From Alphaproteobacteria bacterium (GTDB taxonomy: Bacteria > Pseudomonadota > Alphaproteobacteria > Rhodobacterales > Rhodobacteraceae), in NCBI GenBank assembly GCA_030427405.1, contig JAUHXK010000012.1, forward strand, positions 1 through 64,000: DNA of 64,000 nucleotides, written 5' to 3'. Below, piece by piece: positions 55,224 through 63,549 of this stretch. The translations under genes were made by a program, and so were the position numbers. The number at the start of each line of letters is the position of its first letter. Within the stretch, counting starts at the first letter, position 1. The notes under the pieces are model-generated. The model ran no database searches. It saw only the letters and a list, made by a program, of their open reading frames with translations, and was not told the DNA's origin.

Positions 55224-55238
55224 CAATATGCGATACGG

Positions 55239-55913
55239 TCAGCTGGCAATCCAGAATTCGTCTCGTATCTGCTGGTCGGCTTCAAACCGGATCTTGACGC
55301 TTTTTGCGCCGGGAAACTTCCGCTCGCGGATCGTGTCGGGAATAACGACGTCGCCCGATCCCGAATTCCTGGACTGAAAGGACAAGATCTCGGTCTCGTT
55401 GTGACGACGGCTTGTCAAAACCGATGTCGGCAGGGCAACACGGTTTGCGCCCTCGCAGACCGGGGTCGCGACGAAAAAGGTCAGGTCCCTGCCGAAACAG
55501 CCGACGGCATCAGGAACATGGTCGGATTCGCATGTCTTGTCGCGGCAGGTTCCGTCGCCGCAATCGGCGTCCGGCGTGTCCGGCAAATGCGACAAGGCAA
55601 GGTCGGGGTTCAACCGGGCCCGGCAGGCTGCGATCTCTTCCGCGGCCAGTTCGATCACCCGTTTTTTCAGGCGCGGTCGCCGAGGCATGGCCGAAAACTC
55701 GGCGCCCTTGCCGGTCAATCCTTCTTTGCGCAGGAAGTCATAGGCGGATTTTGCTTGTGAGAAACCGGAATAATCGCCCCCTGTGTGGTCCGGATGCGCA
55801 TGAAACGCAATCTGACGCCAGGCCTCGCGAATATCTTCCGGTCCCGCCGATTGGTCCAAGCCAAGCGCAAACAGCGCATCAGCCCGAGCCTTTATCTTGT
55901 CAACTGGCTCCAT
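55239..55913 (-). CDS. J-domain protein with cysteine-rich central region
   Basis: The 224-residue protein has an N-terminal J-domain (about 1-67) with His40-Pro41-Asp42, which should stimulate a DnaK. It lacks the DnaJ zinc repeats but has a cysteine cluster (DADCGDGTCRDKTC, then VGC and PVC) that might bind metal. The C-terminal 90 residues are unassigned. Its promoter lies in the very AT-rich gap at 55914-56101. Confidence 0.82.
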   Translation of the reverse strand: MEPVDKIKARADALFALGLDQSAGPEDIREAWRQIAFHAHPDHTGGDYSGFSQAKSAYDFLRKEGLTGKGAEFSAMPRRPRLKKRVIELAAEEIAACRARLNPDLALSHLPDTPDADCGDGTCRDKTCESDHVPDAVGCFGRDLTFFVATPVCEGANRVALPTSVLTSRRHNETEILSFQSRNSGSGDVVIPDTIRERKFPGAKSVKIRFEADQQIRDEFWIAS

Positions 55914-56101
55914 AAAAAGGCACTCGTAAAAAAAACACTACACAAGTACCATCTTTAGAAGTGACATCTTTTTGTCAAATTTTCCAAAGTATTGAGGTGG
56001 TTTGCGGGAACAATATTCGGGTGTTTTCCGGCATTGTTCCCTGAAAGGTGTGGATTAGAGCATTACGTCTGAGGTCAACGGGTCTGGCGGAGGGCTGGAA
56101 C

Positions 56102-56130
56102 AAAAAAACGGGCCGCGCAGGCGACCCGTT
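56102..56130 (-). terminator. Terminator of metF
   Basis: On the minus strand AACGGGTCGC pairs with GCGGCCCGTT (one G-U) and runs into seven T residues, 24 bases past the metF stop. Confidence 0.8.
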
Positions 56131-56153
56131 CTCAGTTATTGATGAACCGCCGA

Positions 56154-57020
56154 TCAGGCGACGTTTTGCAGCTGAGTTTTGGGCGTGATGCCAAGGGCAA
56201 AGCAAACATCCCGGGTCAGTTCCGGGCGGTTGAGCGTGTAGAAATGCAACTTGTCCACGCCACCGTCAATCAGGTCCGAACACAGTTCGGTGCACAGCGC
56301 AGTTGCCAACAAGTCTTCGCGATTGTCACGCGCGGCCTTGTCGAACGCCTGCTCGACCCAGGCCGGGATACGGGCGCCGCAGCGGCGGGCGAAATTGCGG
56401 GTGCCCTTCCAATTTTCGATCGGCAGGATGCCGGGGACGATGGGCTTGTCGATGCCTGCCTTTGCACAGGCATCGCGAAAGCGAAAGAAGGTTTCGGCCT
56501 CGAAAAAGAACTGGGTCAACGCCTCGTCAGCCCCGGCGTCCAGCTTGGCCTTGAGCCAATCAACATCGGCCGTCGCGCTTGGGGCTTCGGGGTGAATATC
56601 GGGATAGGCACCGACCCGAATGGCGAACTTGCCGGTATCGGCCAGCGCCGAGATCAGCTCGACCGAGTTTTCGAAGCCGTCGGGATGAGGCACAAAGCGA
56701 TCATGCCCGCGTGGCGGGTCGCCGCGCAGGGCCACGATGTCCTTGACCCCGGCGGCCGCAAATGTTTCGGCAATCTCAAGGGTTTCCTGCCGGGTCGCTT
56801 CGACACAAGTCAGGTGCGCCGCAACTGACAGGCCGGACGATTTGTGCAGCGTAGCAACCGCATCCCGTGTCAATTCGCGGGTTGTTCCGCCCGCGCCATA
56901 GGTAACCGAGACGAAACGCGGATCCAGCGGCGCCAATGTCTGCACCGTATCCCACAGCCGAAACGAAGCCTCCAGCGTCTGGGGTGGGAAGAACTCAAAG
57001 GAAATTTCTGGCTTGGTCAT
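56154..57020 (-). CDS. metF: Methylenetetrahydrofolate reductase
   Basis: MetF reduces 5,10-methylene-THF to 5-methyl-THF for methionine synthesis, with FAD. The 288-residue TIM-barrel protein has ISFEFFPPQTLEA, VSVTYGAGGTTRE, AHLTCVEATRQE, VALRGDPPRG and TQFFFEAETFFRF. The start at MTKPEISFEFF is set by homology; the in-frame ATG 14 codons upstream would fall in the regulatory gap. A metR-like gene is divergent, implying control by its product. Confidence 0.97.
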   Translation of the reverse strand: MTKPEISFEFFPPQTLEASFRLWDTVQTLAPLDPRFVSVTYGAGGTTRELTRDAVATLHKSSGLSVAAHLTCVEATRQETLEIAETFAAAGVKDIVALRGDPPRGHDRFVPHPDGFENSVELISALADTGKFAIRVGAYPDIHPEAPSATADVDWLKAKLDAGADEALTQFFFEAETFFRFRDACAKAGIDKPIVPGILPIENWKGTRNFARRCGARIPAWVEQAFDKAARDNREDLLATALCTELCSDLIDGGVDKLHFYTLNRPELTRDVCFALGITPKTQLQNVA

Positions 57021-57068
57021 TGGTATCTCACAGGTTGCGGCAGGCACCTTGTGCCACGACACGCATTG

Positions 57069-57081
57069 TGAGACAAACTCA
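57069..57081. promoter_or_regulatory. Candidate MetR operator between metF and metR
   Basis: TGAGACAAACTCA is a perfect TGAG-N5-CTCA dyad, close to the enterobacterial MetR consensus TGAA-N5-TTCA. A second, looser dyad (ATGAGTCAGACTTCAT, 57099-57114) overlaps the metR start codon and may serve autoregulation. Confidence 0.6.
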
Positions 57082-57112
57082 TATTGCTCAAGAACAACAT
57101 GAGTCAGACTTC

Positions 57113-58018
57113 ATGCATATCGAATTTCGACATCTTCGCACCATCAAGGCCATACACGATTGCGGCGGCTTGGCGCGGGCTGCCGATCAGTTGAACATCA
57201 CGCAATCGGCGCTGAGCCACCAGATCAAGGGGCTTGAAGATCAGGCCGGGGTCGAATTGTTTCTGCGCCGGTCCAAGCCGATGAAGCTGTCGGCGGCCGG
57301 TTTGCGCCTTCTGCGCTTGGCCGAACAGATTTTGCCCCAGGTCGAGGCGATGCAGGATGAGTTTTCATCCTTGCGTGACGGGCGTACTGGCCGGATGCAT
57401 ATCGCGATCGAATGCCATGCCTGTTTCGAATGGCTGTTCCCGGTGCTCGAGTCGTTTCGCAAGTCCTGGCCCGATGTGGATGTCGATATAAGACCTGGGC
57501 TGGCTTTCGATGCCTTGCCAGCCTTGCAAAAGGAAGAGGTTGACCTGGTAGTCTCGTCAGACCCGGAAAGCCTGCCGGGCGTCGAGTTTGTCGAGCTTTT
57601 CGATTATAATCCTGTCTTTGTGGCCGCGTCCTCGCACCCGCTGGCTGAAAAACCGTTCATCGAGGCCGAGGATTTTCGCGGCCAAACGCTCATTACCTAT
57701 CCGGTCGAACGCACGCGGCTGGACGTTTTCAGCCAATTGTTGATCCCGGCACGGGTTGAACCCGCGACGATCCGGCAGGTCGAACTGACGGCGGTGATCC
57801 TGTTGCTGGTTGCGTCGAACCGGGGGATATCCGTGCTGCCCGACTGGGTCGTGCGCGAGGTCAAGTACAGTTCCGACTATGTCACGCGCCCGCTGACGCG
57901 CGACGGGATCACGCGCAGGCTTTACGCGGCGGTCAGAACGGAAGACCTGGAAAAACCCTTTGTCCAGGAATTGGTGAAACTGGCCCGGACCGAGGCGCGA
58001 AAGCTTCAGGAGCAATAG
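57113..58018 (+). CDS. metR: LysR-family regulator, MetR-like
   Basis: The 301-residue protein has an N-terminal LysR winged helix (LRTIKAIHDCGGLARAADQL, then ITQSALSHQIKGLEDQAG) and a substrate-binding effector domain. MetR in enterobacteria senses homocysteine and controls met genes. The divergent metF and the dyad between them support the same role here. The start at MHIEFRHLRTIK fits the family; the long frame upstream crosses metF and is spurious. Confidence 0.9.
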   Translation: MHIEFRHLRTIKAIHDCGGLARAADQLNITQSALSHQIKGLEDQAGVELFLRRSKPMKLSAAGLRLLRLAEQILPQVEAMQDEFSSLRDGRTGRMHIAIECHACFEWLFPVLESFRKSWPDVDVDIRPGLAFDALPALQKEEVDLVVSSDPESLPGVEFVELFDYNPVFVAASSHPLAEKPFIEAEDFRGQTLITYPVERTRLDVFSQLLIPARVEPATIRQVELTAVILLLVASNRGISVLPDWVVREVKYSSDYVTRPLTRDGITRRLYAAVRTEDLEKPFVQELVKLARTEARKLQEQ

Positions 58019-58031
58019 GCGCAAAACAAGG

Positions 58032-58099
58032 GTCCGGTATGCACATCATTCCTCTTGGCAAGGACGCAATGCCCCAGTATACGCGCGGTTTGACCGGAC
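58032..58099 (+). other. Inverted repeat in the suhB leader next to its ribosome binding site
   Basis: GTCCGGT (58032-58038) pairs with ACCGGAC (58093-58099), 54 bases apart. The right arm abuts AGGAG at 58099-58103, so folding could influence suhB translation. Seven pairs over this distance is modest evidence. Confidence 0.3.
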
Positions 58100-58114
58100 A
58101 GGAGCCTTTGGACA

Positions 58115-58900
58115 ATGGTTGGCAGTGCAAACCTCAACATCATGATCAAGGCCGCGCGCAAGGCGGGGCGTTCACTGGTCAAGGATTTTCGCGAAGTCGA
58201 AAACCTGCAGGTGTCGATGAAAGGTGCCGGTGACTTTGTGTCCAAGGCCGATATCGCCGCCGAGGCGATCCTGAAAGAGGAACTGCTGGGCGCGCGTCCG
58301 ACCTATGGCTGGCTGGCCGAAGAGGGCGGCGCGATTGATGGCGAAGACCCGACCCGCCGCTGGATCGTCGATCCGCTGGACGGCACCACCAATTTTCTGC
58401 ACGGCCTGCCGCACTGGGCGGTCTCGATCGCGCTGGAACACAAGGGCAAGATCGTTGCCGGTGTGATCTATGACGCCGCCAAGGACGAGATGTTCTTTGC
58501 CGAAAAGGGCGAGGGCGCGTGGATGAACGATACGCGTATCCGCGTCTCGGGCCGTCACCGTATGATCGAGTCGATCTTCTCGACCGGACTGCCCTTTGGC
58601 GGCCGCGCGGACCTGCCTGCTACCCTTCAGGACTTGGCCCGCCTGATGCCTGCCTGTGCCGGTGTGCGCCGTTGGGGCGCTGCGGCGCTGGACATGGCTT
58701 ATGTGGCCGCGGGCCGCTACGAAGGCTTTTGGGAACGTCGGCTCAACGCCTGGGATCTGGCTGCGGGTATCATCATCGTGAAAGAGGCGGGCGGCTTTGT
58801 TCAGCCGCTGAACCCCGAAGGCAGCGTTCTGGACGATGGCGAAGTGATCTGCGCCAACGAGCCAATTTTCGACACTTTCGCAAAAGTTATCCGGGGCTGA
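58115..58900 (+). CDS. suhB: Inositol-1-monophosphatase (SuhB-like)
   Basis: The 261-residue Mg2+-dependent phosphatase hydrolyses inositol phosphate; E. coli SuhB also works in rRNA antitermination. Motif A is WIVDPLDGTTNF, the upstream glutamate motif is WLAEEGG, and motif B is NAWDLAAGIIIVKEAGG. ACAGGAG lies ahead of the ATG. Length is normal. It is monocistronic with a terminator after it. Confidence 0.95.
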   Translation: MVGSANLNIMIKAARKAGRSLVKDFREVENLQVSMKGAGDFVSKADIAAEAILKEELLGARPTYGWLAEEGGAIDGEDPTRRWIVDPLDGTTNFLHGLPHWAVSIALEHKGKIVAGVIYDAAKDEMFFAEKGEGAWMNDTRIRVSGRHRMIESIFSTGLPFGGRADLPATLQDLARLMPACAGVRRWGAAALDMAYVAAGRYEGFWERRLNAWDLAAGIIIVKEAGGFVQPLNPEGSVLDDGEVICANEPIFDTFAKVIRG

Positions 58901-58932
58901 TACGTCCACCCCGGTCAGCGTTTTCGCAATAG

Positions 58933-58958
58933 GCGCGCCCCAGGCAGGGCGCGCTTTT
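58933..58958 (+). terminator. Terminator of suhB
   Basis: GCGCGCCC and GGGCGCGC form an 8-bp stem with a 6-base loop, followed by TTTT. The minus strand lacks a T-run, so the bhc operon may read through or end otherwise. Confidence 0.8.
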
Positions 58959-58963
58959 AGTGT

Positions 58964-59929
58964 TCAGAAGTCGACCTCGATCGCGATCCCTTGCTGGACG
59001 GCCAGATCGACCACTGCGCTTGCAACAGCCAGATCCTGAAGCCCGACGCCGGTGCCATCGAACAGGGTCACCTCATCATCTGAGCTGCGCCCGCGATGGG
59101 TGCCGTTGATGACCTCGCCAATCTGCCGGATATCGCTTTGCCTTTTCAGACCCGCAGCAATGGCGTGCTGGCTTTCGCCCAATGTGACCGCCTGCGCGAC
59201 CTCGTCTGTAAAGACGCTGGCCCGCGCGACCAGGTCGGCTGCGACCTCTTGCTTGCCCACAGTATCGGTGCCCATGCACGCGATATGGGTTCCGTCCGCG
59301 ACGTGCCCTGACATCAGGATGGGCGCAAAGGAAGAGGTGATCGTGATAATCACGTCCGCCTCGACCAGGCCGGGCAGATCAACCGCTTCGAAAGGCAAGC
59401 CACCCTCGGTTGCGACCTTTTCGATGTTGGGCAACATCTCGGGGTGCAGGTTCCAGCCGATGACCTTGTCGAACTTGCGCTGTTCCAGGGCGGCGCGAAG
59501 TTGGAACGTCGCCTGATGCCCGGCACCGACCATGCCGATCACCTTGGCATCTTTGCGTGCAAGGTGGTTGATCGACACTGACGAGGCTGCCGCCGTGCGC
59601 AGCGCCGTCAAAAGGTTGCCCCCCACAAGGGCCTTGACCCGACCTGTATCGGGATCAAACAGAAACACCGTTGACTGGTGATTGATCAGCCCGTGGGTTT
59701 CGAGATTATTCGGCCAATACCCCCCGGCCTTGAGGCCCAGCGTCATACCCGCGCGATCAAACCCGCCCTTGAACCCATAAAGCGCATCGGCATGGCCGAT
59801 GGCCTCGCGCACCACTGGAAAGTTACAGGCATCACCTGCCGCCATTGCGGCGAACACCTGTTCAACTGCCTCATAGCTTTCCTTACGCACCATGAGGGCG
59901 CCGATTTCCTTTTCAGGAACAATGATCAT
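58964..59929 (-). CDS. bhcD: Iminosuccinate reductase of the beta-hydroxyaspartate cycle
   Basis: The 321-residue enzyme belongs to the ornithine cyclodeaminase/mu-crystallin family. In the Paracoccus cycle BhcD reduces iminosuccinate to aspartate with NADH, regenerating the amino donor. The nucleotide fold is seen in VIGMVGAGHQATFQLRAAL, with LGLKAGGYWPNN and LVGGNLLTALRTAAAS upstream and GTDTVGKQE later. It is the last gene of bhcABCD, 71 bases after bhcC. Sequence alone would only say ornithine cyclodeaminase family; the operon gives the function. Confidence 0.9.
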   Translation of the reverse strand: MIIVPEKEIGALMVRKESYEAVEQVFAAMAAGDACNFPVVREAIGHADALYGFKGGFDRAGMTLGLKAGGYWPNNLETHGLINHQSTVFLFDPDTGRVKALVGGNLLTALRTAAASSVSINHLARKDAKVIGMVGAGHQATFQLRAALEQRKFDKVIGWNLHPEMLPNIEKVATEGGLPFEAVDLPGLVEADVIITITSSFAPILMSGHVADGTHIACMGTDTVGKQEVAADLVARASVFTDEVAQAVTLGESQHAIAAGLKRQSDIRQIGEVINGTHRGRSSDDEVTLFDGTGVGLQDLAVASAVVDLAVQQGIAIEVDF

Positions 59930-60000
59930 CGCGTGTGTCTTTCTTTGTGATGGCCGTAACAGGGCGGCGCAAAACGCCCGCCCTTGTTTTCATCTAAGGA

Positions 60001-61164
60001 TCAATAGGCCTTGCCACGTGCCGAGACCGGCCACAGGGTTTCGACCTTTCCGCCCCGTACGCCCACATACCAATCGTGGATATTGCAGGTGGGGTCACAA
60101 TGCCCGGGCACCAGCCGCAGCTTGTCATTGACCTTGAGCACGCCGTCGGGGTCACCGATCACGCCGTGTTCATCCGAACATTTCAGGTATTCCACGTCGT
60201 TCCGTCCAAAGATGAAGGGCAGGCCGCTATCGATCGATTGCGCCTTGAGGCCCGCGTCGCAAATGGCCGTGTCGGCCTTGGCGTGGCTCATGACGCTGGT
60301 CAGAATGAACAGCGCGTTTTCCCATTCGCCCTGGTCGATGCGCTTGCCGTCTTTGTCCAGAATCCGGCCATAATCGGCGTCCATAAAGGCATAGGATCCG
60401 CATTGCAGTTCGTTATAGACGCCCGAGTTGCTCTCGAAGTAATACGAGCCTGTGCCGCCGCCCGAGACCAGCTCGCATGCGATCCCTTCGGCCTTCAACC
60501 CCTCAACGGCGTCTTTGACCATGGCGATGGCCGTATCCAGCTTTTCCTTGCGCGCCGCGTAGCTGTCGAGATGCTGCATCGCGCCCTGATAGGCCTGAAT
60601 TCCGGTGAATTTCAGGTTCCGAGCATCCTCTACCGCCTTGGCAATCTCGATGACGGCAGGGGTCGTCGCTACGCCGCAGCGGCCAGCGCCGCAGTCGATC
60701 TCGACCAAGACCTCCAATTCGGTGCCGTGTTTCAATGCTGCGGCGGACAGATCGGCCACGTTGTCGATATCGTCGACGCAGACAATGGTGCGCGCGCCCA
60801 GCTTGGGCAGGCGGGCAAGCCGGTCGATCTTGACCGGATCGCGGACCTGGTTTGAAACCAGAATATCCTTGATGCCGCCGCGGGCAAAGACTTCGGCCTC
60901 GGACACTTTTTGACAGCAGACGCCGTTCGCGCCGCCCAGCTTTTCCTGCAGCTTGGCCACGTCTACCGATTTGTGCATCTTGCCATGCACCCGGTGACGC
61001 ATCCCGTGCGCCTTGGCATAATCGCCCATCTTCCTGATGTTGCGTTCCAGCGCATCCAGATCAAGGATCAGGCAAGGTGTCTGGATTTCGCTTTCATCCA
61101 TGCCGATGGCGGCAGGGATGTCATAGCCGACTTCGCGTTCGTCGAAATGTGCAGGTTGGTTCAT
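60001..61164 (-). CDS. bhcC: Beta-hydroxyaspartate aldolase
   Basis: BhcC joins glyoxylate and glycine into (2R,3S)-beta-hydroxyaspartate, using PLP and a divalent metal. The 387-residue protein has the alanine-racemase-like fold of D-threonine aldolases: the PLP lysine is probably Lys62 in RVHGKMHKS, and the metal-binding H-x-D is His355-Cys356-Asp357 in VPGHCDPTCN. GGAGGACAAAG precedes the ATG. It lies 11 bases after bhcB. Confidence 0.93.
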   Translation of the reverse strand: MNQPAHFDEREVGYDIPAAIGMDESEIQTPCLILDLDALERNIRKMGDYAKAHGMRHRVHGKMHKSVDVAKLQEKLGGANGVCCQKVSEAEVFARGGIKDILVSNQVRDPVKIDRLARLPKLGARTIVCVDDIDNVADLSAAALKHGTELEVLVEIDCGAGRCGVATTPAVIEIAKAVEDARNLKFTGIQAYQGAMQHLDSYAARKEKLDTAIAMVKDAVEGLKAEGIACELVSGGGTGSYYFESNSGVYNELQCGSYAFMDADYGRILDKDGKRIDQGEWENALFILTSVMSHAKADTAICDAGLKAQSIDSGLPFIFGRNDVEYLKCSDEHGVIGDPDGVLKVNDKLRLVPGHCDPTCNIHDWYVGVRGGKVETLWPVSARGKAY

Positions 61165-61175
61165 CTTTGTCCTCC

Positions 61176-62147
61176 TTACCCTTCAAGCCAGGGCAGTTTG
61201 TCCAGATCTACATTGCCGCCCGTGATGATCACGCCAATCCGCTTGCCGCTGAAGACCTTGGGGTTCTTGAGGATCGTGGCCAGCGGCACTGCCGAGGATG
61301 GCTCCATCACCACCCGCAGGTATTTCCAGGTCAGTTTCATCGCGTCGATGATCTCTTGCTCGGACGCGGTGAAGATGTCGGTCACGTTGCGTGAAACAAA
61401 GTGCCAGGTGTTTTCCTTGAGCGGAACCAAAAGCCCGTCGGCGATTGTTTTGGGGGCGTCATCAGCAATGATGTGACCCGCCCTGAACGAGCGATAAGCA
61501 TCATCGGCCTGTTCCGGCTCGGCCGCATAGATCGCCGTCTGCGGCGCAAGGGCCGAAACGGTCAGGCAGGTGCCGGACACCATTCCACCGCCGCCAATGG
61601 GCGCAATCACGGCGTCCACGCCACCTGTTTGCTCCAGCAGCTCAGCCGAGCAGGTCGCCTGACCGGCTATCACGCGGGGGTCGTTGTAGGGATGTACAAA
61701 CGCGCCGCCGGTGCGGGCCTGCACCTTGGCAAAGGTGGCCTCTCGTGATGAGGTGGACGGCTCACATTCGGTGATCGTGCCGCCAAAGCGCCGCACCGCA
61801 TCCTTTTTGGCCTGCGGGGCCGTGCGGGGCATGACCACGTGGCATGGGATGCCGCGCCGCCCGGCGGCATAGGACAAAGACAGCGCGTGGTTGCCGCTGG
61901 AATGGGTGCAGACACCCTTTTTGGCCTTGTCATCGCTCAAGCCGAATACGGCGTTGCACGCCCCGCGCACCTTGAATGCGCCCGCTTCCTGAAAATTCTC
62001 ACATTTGAAGAACAGCTGGGCGCCCGTCTGTTCGTTCAGGACCTCCGAGGTCATGACCGGCGTGCGACGGATATAAGGTTTGATCCGTTCATGCGCCGTG
62101 TACATGTCGTCGATCGTCAGGTCAGCGGTAGGGATATGATCCAACAT
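61176..62147 (-). CDS. bhcB: Beta-hydroxyaspartate dehydratase
   Basis: BhcB dehydrates beta-hydroxyaspartate to iminosuccinate. The 323-residue PLP protein is of the serine/threonine dehydratase (fold type II) kind: PLP lysine Lys59 in EAGAFKVRGA, CTHSSGNHALSLS, and the phosphate-binding APIGGGGMVSG. GGAGGGTCTG precedes the ATG at 62147, and it begins 10 bases after bhcA. The in-frame stretch upstream lies inside bhcA. Confidence 0.93.
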   Translation of the reverse strand: MLDHIPTADLTIDDMYTAHERIKPYIRRTPVMTSEVLNEQTGAQLFFKCENFQEAGAFKVRGACNAVFGLSDDKAKKGVCTHSSGNHALSLSYAAGRRGIPCHVVMPRTAPQAKKDAVRRFGGTITECEPSTSSREATFAKVQARTGGAFVHPYNDPRVIAGQATCSAELLEQTGGVDAVIAPIGGGGMVSGTCLTVSALAPQTAIYAAEPEQADDAYRSFRAGHIIADDAPKTIADGLLVPLKENTWHFVSRNVTDIFTASEQEIIDAMKLTWKYLRVVMEPSSAVPLATILKNPKVFSGKRIGVIITGGNVDLDKLPWLEG

Positions 62148-62157
62148 CAGACCCTCC

Positions 62158-63348
62158 TCAAGCCGCGGCTTTGGCGTGTCCCGAAGGACCGGTGCGGAAA
62201 TATTCCTGTGCGGCGGCCACACCGCTGCCCAGCTTGATCGGATAGTTCAGGTCTGCCATCGCCATCTCAATGGTGCCGAGGCCAGACAGAACCATGACAT
62301 CCGTCAGACTGCCCAGATGACCAATCCGAAAGGCCTTGCCGTTCAATTCACCCAAACCGATGCCAAAGGACACGCCATATGCGTTGAAGGCATGATCGGT
62401 CAAAGCGTTACTGTCATAACCGTCCGGAACGTAGATGGCGCTGACCGTATCCGAGTAGAGATCGGGCGACTGCGCAACCAGGCCAAGCCCCCAGGCCTTG
62501 ACCGCGCGGCGCACGCCTTCGGCCAGGCGGAAGTGGCGGGCATAGACAGCGTCCAGGCCTTCCTCGAACAGCATGTTCAGGCTTTCGCGCATTCCGTAGA
62601 TCAACTGCAACGGAGGGGTATAGGGAAAGCCGCCGGATGCATTTGCCGCCATCATGTCGCGGAAATCAAAGAATGTTCTGGGCAGTTTGGCCGTTTCCAT
62701 CGCCCTTTGTGCCTTGGGGCTGACGCACAGGATTGCCATGCCGGTGGCCAGCATGAACCCCTTTTGCGACCCCGACACCGCGATATCAACACCCCAATGG
62801 TCGAATTCAAATGGCATCGACGCCAATGAGCTTACGCAATCCACAAACATCATCGCAGGATGGCGGGCCGTATCCATTGCGCGGCGCACTGCCGCGATGT
62901 CCGACCGCACCCCGGTCGCGGTTTCGTTATGGGTGATCAGCACGGCCTTGATTTGATGGCTGGTATCTTTCGATAGCACCTCCTGGAACCGGTCGGCAGG
63001 TGCTCCGGTGCCCCAGGGGCAATCGATGACCTGAACGTCCAGCCCGTGCCGCTTGCACAGGTCGATCCATCGATGGCTGAAGACACCGTACCGTGCGACC
63101 AGAACCGTGTCGCCGGGGCTGAGGGTGTTGGTGACGGCCGCCTCCCACCCGCCGGTGCCGCTGGCGGGGAAAACCATGACCTGGGCCTTGTCGGTGCGGA
63201 AAACCTTTTTTGCGCCGTCCAGTGCCGGGGCAAAAACCTCGACAAATTCCGGGGCGCGGTGATCTTGTGTCTGGACCTGCATGGCCAGCCGCAGCCGGTC
63301 GGGAATGTTCGTCGGTCCGGGGATGAAAACCGGGTTTTGGTTAGACAT
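62158..63348 (-). CDS. bhcA: Aspartate-glyoxylate aminotransferase
   Basis: BhcA transfers the amino group of aspartate to glyoxylate, giving glycine and oxaloacetate. The 396-residue class V aminotransferase shows FIPGPTNIPDRLR, FPASGTGGWEAAV, VDCVSSLASM and the PLP lysine Lys196 in AVSGSQKGFMLATG. A strong GGAGGATTGAAG site precedes the ATG at 63348; the 31 codons upstream in frame are AT-rich promoter DNA. It heads the bhcABCD operon and faces the IclR gene bhcR. Confidence 0.93.
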   Translation of the reverse strand: MSNQNPVFIPGPTNIPDRLRLAMQVQTQDHRAPEFVEVFAPALDGAKKVFRTDKAQVMVFPASGTGGWEAAVTNTLSPGDTVLVARYGVFSHRWIDLCKRHGLDVQVIDCPWGTGAPADRFQEVLSKDTSHQIKAVLITHNETATGVRSDIAAVRRAMDTARHPAMMFVDCVSSLASMPFEFDHWGVDIAVSGSQKGFMLATGMAILCVSPKAQRAMETAKLPRTFFDFRDMMAANASGGFPYTPPLQLIYGMRESLNMLFEEGLDAVYARHFRLAEGVRRAVKAWGLGLVAQSPDLYSDTVSAIYVPDGYDSNALTDHAFNAYGVSFGIGLGELNGKAFRIGHLGSLTDVMVLSGLGTIEMAMADLNYPIKLGSGVAAAQEYFRTGPSGHAKAAA

Positions 63349-63392
63349 CTTCAATCCTCCAATCTCAGCAAAACTGTGACGGGGAGGGAAGT

Positions 63393-63440
63393 ATTTTGCA
63401 ATTTTCTTGAAAAATATTTCCATTTTAGAAATTTTTTGCA
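63393..63440. promoter_or_regulatory. AT-rich bhcA-bhcR control region with IclR-like dyad
   Basis: Within the 201-base divergent gap, TTGAAA-AATA-TTTCCA (63407-63422) is a near-palindrome of the GAAA-N4-TTTC kind. Two ATTTTGCA/TTTTTGCA direct repeats (63393-63400 and 63433-63440) flank it 40 bases apart. The stretch is far more AT-rich than its surroundings. I infer that it holds the BhcR operator and both promoters. Confidence 0.5.
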
Positions 63441-63549
63441 TAAGTATTTGTTAAGGAAGCAATTTGGGTTTCTCATTTGCCGGGTGCGGGAATTCGCGCC
63501 CGAAAAAAATGCCCAACAGCCCGTCACGATCTGCAAGAAGGCACCCGGG

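Noticed and set aside
58039-58233. A 64-codon frame in the suhB leader (MHIIPLGKD...)
   Set aside because: It runs deep into suhB in another frame with no conserved features; a regulatory upstream frame cannot be excluded but is not supported.
58964-61164. Reading bhcD/bhcC as ectoine (eutC) or D-threonine degradation genes
   Set aside because: The presence of bhcA and bhcB upstream in the known order and a divergent IclR gene fits the beta-hydroxyaspartate cycle better; no ectoine genes adjoin.
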